Shown here: one piece after another, positions 33,593 to 41,042 of the stretch
How the letters are laid out: the number at the start of each line of letters is the position of its first letter
Numbering within the stretch: the first letter of the stretch is position 1
Source of the DNA: CAZFOB01 sp964520325
GTDB lineage: Bacteria > Actinomycetota > JAICYB01
Direction: 5' to 3'
Assembly: GCA_964520325.1 (NCBI GenBank)
Contig: CAZFOB010000022.1
Coordinates: forward strand, 1 to 53,589
Length of the DNA stretch: 53,589 nucleotides
The notes under the pieces: generated by a model
The model's input: only the letters and a program-made list of their open reading frames with translations
Databases searched by the model: none
What the model was told of the DNA's origin: nothing
Program-made: the position numbers and the translations under genes

Positions 33593-35944
33593 TCAACGCG
33601 TCCAGGCTTCCCACGTTCCGTACCGATCACGCATCGGGCCGCGGCGAAGACTCAGGGCACAGATGGCCACGCCCGCCACGATGTCGCTCGCCCGTGCTGA
33701 AGATGGCACCCTCAGTAGCAACGCGCTGAGCACAAGCCACAAGCCGAGCGGAAGGTTCGCGTAGCGCAGGGCCCGAACAGGCTCGGCGAGCGCGATCACC
33801 GTACTGGTGACGACGAGGGCGCCGACGAGGTGGTCGCTATCGGCTCCGAGGCCGATCGTGCCGAAGACCGACGGCGCGACGAGGAGCCAGACACCGATTG
33901 CGGTCACCGCGATGAGGTTCCATGGCGACGAAGAGCCCCAGATCGCGGCTGACGGTCGGCTCGTCTGGCGACGAGCCGGGCCTGGATGATCTTCGCCGTC
34001 CAGATTCGCGCCGTACCAGAAGGCATGCCACAGGGCGACGCCACGGCGGCGCTGAGCGGCGAGCAGCTGGCCCATCGCTACGACCTCGTCAATGGTCACG
34101 GTAATCATCAACAACATCCCCGCGGCCGAAATGAGACAGAGCGTGCACCACGTCCCGACGGCGATCGGCTGAAGCATGATCAGGATGATCTGAGCGGCCC
34201 CGAGCGGGATCACGAGGATCCCGAAGCCGGCAACCATCCATGGCATCGTCCGCCACCGGCGATGATCGCCCATGAGACCCATGAGCACCTCGAGTGCATA
34301 GGCAACGGCGCCGAGACCCGCGTCGGAGACCGGGAACATCTTGGAAACCTCTGAGGTAAGGATGCGTTCTGTTCCCGTACCGAAGAACGGCTCCCACACG
34401 CCTTCGATGTGGCCTAGCTGGAAGGCGGCGAGGTAGCGGGAGATCACGAACCCCAGTAGGCCGAGCGCGATGATGGGGGCGCGCTGCGTCCACGTCGACG
34501 GGTTGTAGGACCAGCCCGGAGGGATCTCGGGACCCTCCATCGCCATGCCGTGCGGCACGAGGATGCCGAACCCGATGACGAGCGAGCCCACGAGGGTATC
34601 GTTCGCCATGGCCGCCGCGGTGGGGGCCGAGAACACGAGAGGAGCCAAGAGCAGCCATATCCCAACGCCACCGATCATCCAGCCGGCCCACGCGCCTCCC
34701 TTGAACGAGATCCACGCGAGGGTGACGAGTACCCCCGCCGTTGCCAAGTCACTCACGGCGAGCGGCGTACTGCGATAACCGAACGTGAAAGGACTGCTAG
34801 CGAGCCACGCCGCAATCACCATGAGGACGGGCTGAACCCAGCGGGCCATGTGGTGGTGCTCGACCATCTGGCGCCCCGGCTCGTCGCTTCCGCCGCCGGC
34901 GAATGCGCTGCGACGCGCTATCGGCTCGCGCCGGTCGCGTCCAGAGGACGGCGATCGCTTCCTCGGGCGTCCGGACCTTTTCGCCTCGCCGCGCTTCGTG
35001 CGTGTAAGCACGGTGAGCGATGGCCGGTGGGTAGCCAGCCACAGTTGGATGCTCGTGCCCCTCGCCTCGTCATCGAGGATCCCGTGCGCGCCGCGATCAC
35101 CCTCGATCGGCTTCCATAGAGAGGACTCTCGGTGCGGGTCGATCGGACGGTCGAGTTGCTGGGCCGTGATGTTCGTTCGTGCGAGATAGCGATCGACGAG
35201 ACCCGGCGCGACACGGTCGGCCCAGATCATGAGCGGCGTGAAAGCGCCGACCCACAGCTCCCGTCTGGGATGTTTGGCCGCCCAGGCGATGGCTCGGGCG
35301 GCAACCTCCGGCTGGTAAACGGGAGGAACGGGACGCGGATGACGAGACAGAGTCGTGTGGACCCATTCGAATTGAGGGGTATTGAGCCCGGGCAGCTGCA
35401 CCATCGTGAGGCGAACATTGCTACCCTCGTGCCGAAGTTCAGATCGCAGCGAGTCGGTGAACCCGCGTACCGCGAACTTCGCTGCGCAGTACGACGCCTG
35501 CAAGGGGATCGCACGGTAGGCCAAGCCCGAACCCACCTGGATGATCACACCGCGATCCCGGCGCCGCATCCGGGAAAGGGCTGCGAGCGTCCCGTGCACA
35601 TATCCGAGGTAGGTCACCTCGATCACCCGCCGGAACTCCTCAGCCGAGGTGTCAACGACCATCCCGAGTACGGCCGTCATCGCGTTGTTCACCCACACAT
35701 CGATCGGGCCGAGGCGCTCTTCGATCTCGCTTGCGGCATCCTCGACGGCTTCTGCATGCGCGACGTCCAGTGGAAGCACGAGGCTCTTTCCGCCAGCTCG
35801 CTCTACTTCCTCACGTGCACCGTCGAGTCCCTCCTTGCCTCGCGCGATGAGCGCGATATCGTCACCCTTCGCCGCGAACATCCGGACGACCGCTCGCCCA
35901 ACACCGGCGGAGGCCCCGGTGACGACGACGACGCGCGGGCTCAT
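33593..35944 (-). CDS. SDR oxidoreductase fused to VKOR/SPW-repeat membrane protein
   Basis: The single open frame is 783 aa. The N-terminal domain (1 to about 320) is a short-chain dehydrogenase: TGASAGVG for NAD(P) binding and YCAAK with the catalytic Tyr and Lys. A basic, low-complexity linker follows (about 325-360). From about M360 the chain has SPW repeats (LASSPFTFGYRSTPL, later SSPWNLIAVTAIGVW) flanking a vitamin K epoxide reductase-like bundle with C600-T-L-C603. The two halves are normally separate genes. Either a stop was lost or two starts are used (ATG 35944 and ATG 34867). Confidence 0.75.
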   Translation of the reverse strand: MSPRVVVVTGASAGVGRAVVRMFAAKGDDIALIARGKEGLDGAREEVERAGGKSLVLPLDVAHAEAVEDAASEIEERLGPIDVWVNNAMTAVLGMVVDTSAEEFRRVIEVTYLGYVHGTLAALSRMRRRDRGVIIQVGSGLAYRAIPLQASYCAAKFAVRGFTDSLRSELRHEGSNVRLTMVQLPGLNTPQFEWVHTTLSRHPRPVPPVYQPEVAARAIAWAAKHPRRELWVGAFTPLMIWADRVAPGLVDRYLARTNITAQQLDRPIDPHRESSLWKPIEGDRGAHGILDDEARGTSIQLWLATHRPSLTVLTRTKRGEAKRSGRPRKRSPSSGRDRREPIARRSAFAGGGSDEPGRQMVEHHHMARWVQPVLMVIAAWLASSPFTFGYRSTPLAVSDLATAGVLVTLAWISFKGGAWAGWMIGGVGIWLLLAPLVFSAPTAAAMANDTLVGSLVIGFGILVPHGMAMEGPEIPPGWSYNPSTWTQRAPIIALGLLGFVISRYLAAFQLGHIEGVWEPFFGTGTERILTSEVSKMFPVSDAGLGAVAYALEVLMGLMGDHRRWRTMPWMVAGFGILVIPLGAAQIILIMLQPIAVGTWCTLCLISAAGMLLMITVTIDEVVAMGQLLAAQRRRGVALWHAFWYGANLDGEDHPGPARRQTSRPSAAIWGSSSPWNLIAVTAIGVWLLVAPSVFGTIGLGADSDHLVGALVVTSTVIALAEPVRALRYANLPLGLWLVLSALLLRVPSSARASDIVAGVAICALSLRRGPMRDRYGTWEAWTR

Positions 35945-36141
35945 CACAGCCTTTCTGACTCGCGGTGGACGGTCAGCGACGTGGGGTATCCCGAAGATTC
36001 GGGTCTTCAAAATCCAGAGCAAAGACGTTCAGGGGACGTGGTTCAAGGGAACGAACACCGTCTGACATAGAAGTCACCTTGGTTGGGTAACTACCCGCTG
36101 CTGGCGATCCTTAAATTTGTCCTTGAGAAGGGGAGGCTGCC

Positions 36142-36711
36142 TTGCGTTTGTTCTCCTTCCGACCCGCGTTGTCCTTGCGAGGGCGAGATCGTAGAGGTCT
36201 GAGTGGCTTCGCCGGGAAGCCTTTCCATCCTCCGCTGACCGATATCCCCATCGCCGCATATGTCTTTGTCGCAGCTTTCGACCTCATTTCGTTCATCGGG
36301 AAGGATGAGACCTGGGCGCGTGACTTCTACCGGACAGCGTCCTTCGTTCTCATTGGCGGCGCAGCGGTGTCGCTGGTGACCGCGCTTACCGGCTTCATGG
36401 ATTGGCGCACCACCGAAAAAGGTTCCCAGGTTCGGAGAACCGTCAATGCGCATGCCTGGACCATGATCGTCGTCACGCTCATCGTCCTCGCGAACATCGC
36501 GTTTCGCTGGCTCAACGAGTGGGAAGCCTCGTCAACCCCCGGCTATCTGTTAGTCCTGTCCGTCGTAGCCGGCGTTCTGGTGATCGTGGGCGCAGCACTC
36601 GGTGGTTCGCTCGTGTTTGACTACGGATTCAACGTCGAGACGAGCACCGATCACCCGGTCTGGCATCAGTCCGAAACGGACCTTTTCCCTAAGCACGGAA
36701 AGTCGGCCTAA
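36142..36711 (+). CDS. DUF2231 membrane protein
   Basis: The product is 189 aa. KPFHPPLTDIPIAAYVFVAA is the DUF2231 signature, and four membrane segments follow. Function is unknown; the family often accompanies cytochrome or redox genes. The TTG start at 36142 is supported by GGGGAGG five bases upstream. GGGTAA at 36085-36090 may be a SigB-like -10 but lacks a clear -35. The gap 35945-36141 holds only such promoter-like sequence. Confidence 0.85.
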   Translation: MRLFSFRPALSLRGRDRRGLSGFAGKPFHPPLTDIPIAAYVFVAAFDLISFIGKDETWARDFYRTASFVLIGGAAVSLVTALTGFMDWRTTEKGSQVRRTVNAHAWTMIVVTLIVLANIAFRWLNEWEASSTPGYLLVLSVVAGVLVIVGAALGGSLVFDYGFNVETSTDHPVWHQSETDLFPKHGKSA

Positions 36712-36729
36712 CTAAGAGGAGGAAATAAC

Positions 36730-36903
36730 ATGACCGAAGCACCCGAGCGCTGCGCGCACGAGCTCTGCACGTGTGCCGCGACCGAAGGCGAGTACTGCGG
36801 GGACTATTGCCGGGAGCACGCAGGTCAGGAGGAAGACGTCTGCGGATGCGGGCACGACGAATGCGCAGGAACGATCGCCGATCAGACGAACGCGACTGGC
36901 TGA
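36730..36903 (+). CDS. Tiny Cys-rich metallothionein-like protein
   Basis: The product is 57 aa with nine cysteines and three histidines: CAHELCTCAATEG, YCGDYCREHAGQ and VCGCGHDECAG. The pattern fits bacterial metallothionein-type proteins that bind zinc, copper or cadmium. AGAGGAGG lies eight bases before ATG 36730, a very strong ribosome site. It sits 18 bp after the DUF2231 gene and 10 bp before the PoxB-like gene, so the three are one operon. Confidence 0.85.
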   Translation: MTEAPERCAHELCTCAATEGEYCGDYCREHAGQEEDVCGCGHDECAGTIADQTNATG

Positions 36904-36913
36904 ACGAAGCTCC

Positions 36914-38677
36914 ATGAAGAAGATCGCGTCGGAAGCCCTCGTCGAGCGCCTCGTAGCTTGGGGTGTAGACACGATCTTCGGCCTGCCCGGCGATGGAATC
37001 AACGGAATCATGGAGGGCCTTCGCCGGCACAAGGAAGACGTCCGGTTCGTCCTCGTCCACCACGAGGAGTCTGCTGCGTTCATGGCGAGCGGCTACGCCA
37101 AACAAACCGGTCGCCTCGGCGTGTGCCTGGCGACCTCGGGTCCTGGGGGCATCCACCTCCTCAACGGGCTCTACGACGCCAAGCTCGATCACGTTCCCGT
37201 CCTAGCCATCACCGGGATGCAGGGAACGACGCAGCTTGGGACGGGTATCCAGCAGGAGGTCCATCTCGATCACCTCTTCGAGGACGTCGCGGACTACAAC
37301 GTGAGGGTCGCCGTTCCCGCGTCGATACCGACGCTCGTCGACCTGGCCGTGCGCTCGGCCTTGTCTCGTCGGTCGGTGTCGCATATCACGATCCCCGTCG
37401 ACATCCAGGAGGCCGATCCCGACATGGTGCCCTTCGAGGGCGGCCTCGGTGTCGCGCGCACGCCGGACACGGCTGCCATCTATCTTCCCGCGTCCGTCGT
37501 GCCAACGAGGGATCAAGTCCATGCGGCGGCGGAACTGCTGAACACGGCAGAACGTGTGGCGATGCTCGTTGGCGTCGGCGCACGTGGAGCGGCCGAAGAG
37601 GTGCTTGCCGTCGCCGAGGTTCTCGGCGCTCCCGTGGTGAAGACACTTCCCGGAAAGGCCGTCGTCCCCGACGACCACCCGAACGTTACCGGTGGCATTG
37701 GTCTCCTCGGCACCAAACCGTCCCTCGAAGCCATGGATAACTGTGACGCACTCCTTATGGTGGGTACGAACTTCCCCTACACGGCATTTCTTCCCGAGAA
37801 GGCGCGCGTCGTCCAGATCGACATGGATCCGACTCGGGCCGGCAACCGTCTTCCCACTGAGCTTCCCCTCATCGGAGACGCGAAAGCGACGCTCCGGGAG
37901 CTCCTTGCGCATCTTCACCCCAAGACCGAGCGCCGTTTCCTGGAGGGCCTGCAGGAACAGATGCGGGAATGGCGACGAGATATGGCCGCGCTCGAGAATG
38001 GTGACCGGACGCCGATCCAGCCGCAATACCTCGCTCGAACGATCGATCGTCTCGCAACCGACGACGCGATCCTGTGCGCCGACTCGGGAACGATCGCCAC
38101 GTGGGCGGCACGCCATTTCGACATCCGAGGACGGCGCGAGTTCTACCTCAGCTCCAACCTCGCCTCGATGGCTTGCGGCCTTCCGTACGCAATCGCCATG
38201 CAGATCGCCAATCCGGAACGTCAAGTGATCGCCTACGTCGGCGACGGCGGCTTCGCGATGCTCATGGCGGAGTTCTGGACCGCGGCTCGATACGAGTTGC
38301 CCATCACGGTCGTGGTGAACAACAACGGATGTCTCGGGATGATCCTCTGGGAGCAGATGGCGCTCGGCTTTCCCGAGCACGGCGTGCGATGGGAGCGACC
38401 GGCCGACTTCACCCCGTGGGCGGAGTCGTGCGGGGGCCGAGCGATCCGCGTCGAGGATTCTCACGCGCTCGAGGAAGCGTTGAGCGACGCACTTGCGTTT
38501 GCGGGTCCGGCGCTCGTTGACGTCGTCGTCAATCCCGACGAGCCACCAATGCCGCCGAAGATCCGGTACGAGCAGGCGAAGGGGTTCGCTGAGGCCTTCC
38601 TGCGCGGTCAGCCTCGGCGCGCGTCGATCGCCTCGACTCTGTTTCACGATCGACTCGATCAGTTCCGTGGCTCATGA
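36914..38677 (+). CDS. TPP-dependent pyruvate oxidase/acetolactate synthase-like enzyme
   Basis: The product is 587 aa. FGLPGDGINGIMEGL is the N-terminal TPP half-site with glutamate in HHEESAAFMASGYAK. The GDG...NN motif (VGDGGFAMLMAEFWTAARYE, then VVNNN) is the C-terminal TPP-Mg site, and VGVGARGAAEE lies in the central FAD/ADP-type domain. It is closest in type to pyruvate oxidase (PoxB), which makes acetate and CO2 from pyruvate. ALS-type or other decarboxylase activity cannot be excluded. It overlaps the next gene by four bases. Confidence 0.88.
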   Translation: MKKIASEALVERLVAWGVDTIFGLPGDGINGIMEGLRRHKEDVRFVLVHHEESAAFMASGYAKQTGRLGVCLATSGPGGIHLLNGLYDAKLDHVPVLAITGMQGTTQLGTGIQQEVHLDHLFEDVADYNVRVAVPASIPTLVDLAVRSALSRRSVSHITIPVDIQEADPDMVPFEGGLGVARTPDTAAIYLPASVVPTRDQVHAAAELLNTAERVAMLVGVGARGAAEEVLAVAEVLGAPVVKTLPGKAVVPDDHPNVTGGIGLLGTKPSLEAMDNCDALLMVGTNFPYTAFLPEKARVVQIDMDPTRAGNRLPTELPLIGDAKATLRELLAHLHPKTERRFLEGLQEQMREWRRDMAALENGDRTPIQPQYLARTIDRLATDDAILCADSGTIATWAARHFDIRGRREFYLSSNLASMACGLPYAIAMQIANPERQVIAYVGDGGFAMLMAEFWTAARYELPITVVVNNNGCLGMILWEQMALGFPEHGVRWERPADFTPWAESCGGRAIRVEDSHALEEALSDALAFAGPALVDVVVNPDEPPMPPKIRYEQAKGFAEAFLRGQPRRASIASTLFHDRLDQFRGS

Positions 38678-39093
38678 GGACCAAGGAGATCGACGGCGCT
38701 GGCGAGCGCACCTTGGTTGCCGTACTCGATCCGGACGATGAAGTGATCCGCAACCTGACGGAGCTTGCCGACGAACAAGCCTTGGGCGGTAGCCGGCTGA
38801 CAGCGATCGGTGGCTTCAGTCGGGCCACCTTGGGATTCTTCGATACCGAAACGAAGGGGTACCTCGAGATCGCGGTCGAGGAGCAGACGGAAGTCGCTTC
38901 ATTGGTGGGGAGCATCACACGCGACGAGGAATTGCCAAAAATGCATCTTCACGCCGTCCTGAGCAAACGTGACGGGTCGACGGTGGGTGGCCACGTCCTC
39001 GAGGGCTGGGTGCGGCCAACCCTCGAAGTGATGACGTCGAATCCTTGGAAGCTTTCCAGCGAGCTCATGATCCGTCGTCAGGGCTTCCGTTGA
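38674..39093 (+). CDS. PPC/DUF296 domain protein
   Basis: The product is 139 aa. LTAIGGFSRATLGFFD, LPKMHLHAVLSKRDGSTVGG and HVLEGWVRPTLEV are typical of the PPC (plants and prokaryotes conserved, DUF296) fold. The bacterial members are trimers of unclear function with a conserved His cluster (HLHA). The start ATG 38674 overlaps the stop of the PoxB-like gene (ATGA). Confidence 0.88.
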   Translation: MRTKEIDGAGERTLVAVLDPDDEVIRNLTELADEQALGGSRLTAIGGFSRATLGFFDTETKGYLEIAVEEQTEVASLVGSITRDEELPKMHLHAVLSKRDGSTVGGHVLEGWVRPTLEVMTSNPWKLSSELMIRRQGFR

Positions 39094-39250
39094 TCCGGCT
39101 CCGCCGCCGGCCGACGAAGATCATCAGGCCGAGGTCGACCGCCTCTTGACACATGGTGCAACGCGCGTCGACATCGGTCAGGGAGACGTTCCGTGGGTCG
39201 TCCTCGCCGATCCAGACGGCAATGAGTTCTGCGTCCTGACGCCGCGGTGA
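39094..39250 (+). pseudogene. C-terminal fragment of a VOC (glyoxalase-fold) protein
   Basis: The + strand reads EDHQAEVDRLLTHGATRVDI, GQGDVPWVVLADPDGNEFCV and LTPR followed by TGA at 39248-39250. This is the last third of VOC/glyoxalase-type proteins, with the metal-ligand glutamate in GNEF. No start or N-terminal domain remains; the PPC gene stops directly before it. Confidence 0.8.
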
Positions 39251-39537
39251 CGGACCAGATAGCGTCGAGCGATCGAACGAACGGGAGCGATCGATTACCA
39301 GGGCCGATGGCAGCAGACGTCGACTACAATGTGCGTCGTTGCGAAGCGCCATCCGATCTTCCTCTTGTGGCGGCCGCTCCTCAGGGACCGAAAGACGACA
39401 TGGTCGCAGAGGCGGCGATCGCCGCGGGCTGCGATGCGGTCGTGACCCACAATCGGAGCGACTTCGATGAGCTTGCGAATTTCGGGGTCCGGGTGTTGAG
39501 TCCGAGCGATTTCCTTCACGAGATCGGAGGACCGTGA
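39251..39537 (+). pseudogene. Broken PIN-domain toxin (COG1569-type)
   Basis: PIN-like pieces appear in alternating frames: GPMAADVDY, then VVAKRHPIFLLWRPLLRD in a second frame, then PKDDMVAEAAIAAGCDAVVT and FGVRVLSPSDFLHEIGGP back in the first. At least one base is missing between LLRD and PKDD, and the N-terminal third is gone. The catalytic aspartate in THNRSDF persists but the toxin is surely inactive. The intact antitoxin follows, overlapping by one base. Confidence 0.8.
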
Positions 39538-39773
39538 TGAGCACGTTGAGTTTGCGACTTCCAGAGTCCTTGCACCGCAAGCTTGCCGAGCTCGCCAAGC
39601 GAGAGGGCATATCTATCAATCAGTTCATCAGCTCAGCCGCAGCAGAGAAGGTGGCCGCTCTTCTCACGGAGGATTACCTCGAGGAGCGAGCCAAGCGGGC
39701 ATCGCGCAAGCGCTTCGGGAAGGCGCTTGCGAAGGTCGCCGATATCGAGCCCGAGGACGTCGACCGTCTCTAG
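39537..39773 (+). CDS. Orphan ribbon-helix-helix antitoxin
   Basis: The product is 78 aa. STLSLRLPESLHRKLAELA and EGISINQFISSAAAEKVAAL are a classic Arc/HicB-type DNA-binding fold. Its toxin partner just upstream is a pseudogene, so the protein may persist as a regulator or as an anti-addiction factor. The stop overlaps the stop of the SCO6745-like gene (CTAG) at the edge of the 66-bp repeat. Confidence 0.85.
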   Translation: MSTLSLRLPESLHRKLAELAKREGISINQFISSAAAEKVAALLTEDYLEERAKRASRKRFGKALAKVADIEPEDVDRL

Positions 39774-39833
39774 ACGCCGGCCTTCGTTGCGATCGCCGCC
39801 AGGATCGATCCGAATCTGTCGCGCTCGGCGTCG
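39768..39833. repeat. 66-bp direct repeat, copy 2
   Basis: This copy differs at one position from 25799-25864. It spans the stop-stop overlap and the last 21 codons of the intact SCO6745-like gene, which is therefore the likely donor of the sequence. Confidence 0.92.
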
Positions 39834-40504
39834 CTGAGGACAGAGAACGCCGGTGCGAGCGACTCGTCGGTGATTGTCTCGGCTTGCTCGAGCTTCGCCT
39901 TGAAGGGTTCGGCGTCCGGCATCTCGTCGGTGTAGCCGAACAGCTGATACATGTACGGGCTGTTTCCGGCCACCGCGTTCTTCGCCTCGACACCGACCTC
40001 CTTGACCGCGTCGATGTGCGCGCCGCCACGAAGCTCGCGCAGCACGAGGGCGCACTGCACGGCTGCGCGTCCGGCAGGGTCGTCGGCCAGCGACATCTCG
40101 CGCCAGCCGGCGAACAACGCCGACGACGGGGTCGGTTCGTGGTTCTGTGCCACCCGCTCAGTCATCTTCGTGAACTCACCGAGACCGTCGACGTCGGTGA
40201 GCTTCTCGCGTCCCCAAACGGCACACGCTTGCTCGTAGTGCTTCGCGATCACCTTCGGATCGTGGCCGGCCTTCGCCTTGTCCCATGTGCTCGCAACGAG
40301 CTCAGGGTTGAAGAAGTGGAAGGCGTCGGCGGCGGTCTTGCCGTCGACGTCGCCGAGCACGCCGCCGCGTCCGAGAACGTAGTACGACATGAAGTCGAGT
40401 CCGGCGGTCTCACCGGCCGCGCCGGTGCTCGGGCTCATCATGAAAGCAGCGCCCATCGGGCCGACCTTCTTGCCGACGTCCCGTACGAATTCTTGAATGC
40501 TCAT
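39770..40504 (-). CDS. SCO6745-family protein
   Basis: The product is 244 aa. The start MSIQEFVRDVGKKVGPMGAA resembles a helix-rich DNA-binding-like segment. GLDFMSYYVLGRGGVLGDVD, FHFFNPELVASTWDKA and LALAD-type helices (MSLADDPAGRAAVQCALVLR) follow the SCO6745 pattern. The family is actinobacterial and of unknown function. The C-terminal 20 residues are duplicated in the pseudogene at 25801. Confidence 0.8.
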   Translation of the reverse strand: MSIQEFVRDVGKKVGPMGAAFMMSPSTGAAGETAGLDFMSYYVLGRGGVLGDVDGKTAADAFHFFNPELVASTWDKAKAGHDPKVIAKHYEQACAVWGREKLTDVDGLGEFTKMTERVAQNHEPTPSSALFAGWREMSLADDPAGRAAVQCALVLRELRGGAHIDAVKEVGVEAKNAVAGNSPYMYQLFGYTDEMPDAEPFKAKLEQAETITDESLAPAFSVLSDAERDRFGSILAAIATKAGV

Positions 40505-40565
40505 GGTCCCTCCTGTTTTCGTGGCCCGTGTTTCGTGACCCGTGATCCGTGGACCCCGATGCTAC

Positions 40566-41042
40566 TCAGCGCTCGAGGAAGACCACGAACTCGCGCCCGG
40601 ACGGATTCACGAAGATCTCCACCTCTTGGAATCCCATCTTGCGGATGACGTGCGCGGAGCGTTCGTTGAACGTCGCCACCGTGGTGCGCAGCGGCTTGCC
40701 CGGCCAGCGTTTGCGCGCCTCGCCGCACACGAGCTCCATGAACGCAAGGCCGTGCCCAGCTCCGGTGATCTCGGGACGCATCCCCGTTCCCCAGTCGATC
40801 GCGTCGTGTGCGTATATGCCGCCGGACACTCGTGCGTCCTGACCGAAGCAGCCGTGAGCGACGAGCCTGCCGTTGTCGTCCACAACAGCGAAGTAGTCGT
40901 TCGCGGGATCGAGCAGCACCTCGACGTCGTCGGGAGAGGCGTCGTACAGCGAATAGGGTTCTGGATAGCGCCACGTCGAGATGTCTTCGGCATCGGCACG
41001 AGTGATCGACCGGATCGTCCAGTTAGTCGTAGGTTGCTTCAA
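40566..41042 (-). CDS. GNAT family N-acetyltransferase
   Basis: The product is 158 aa. TIRSITRADAEDISTWRYPE opens the fold, GTGMRPEITGAGHGLAFMEL holds the acetyl-CoA pyrophosphate loop, and ATFNERSAHVIRKMGFQEV is the typical C-terminal GNAT segment. The substrate is unknown. TTG 41042 follows AAGGAG at 12 bases and is preferred over the TTG at 41063. It overlaps imuB and may belong to the SOS operon. Confidence 0.85.
   Translation of the reverse strand: MKQPTTNWTIRSITRADAEDISTWRYPEPYSLYDASPDDVEVLLDPANDYFAVVDDNGRLVAHGCFGQDARVSGGIYAHDAIDWGTGMRPEITGAGHGLAFMELVCGEARKRWPGKPLRTTVATFNERSAHVIRKMGFQEVEIFVNPSGREFVVFLER

Noticed and set aside
32871..36090. SigB-type promoters (GGGTAT or GGGTAA) before the stress gene and DUF2231
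   Set aside because: Only -10-like matches are present; no GTTT-type -35 at the right distance, so they are mentioned in the gene entries but not called as features.
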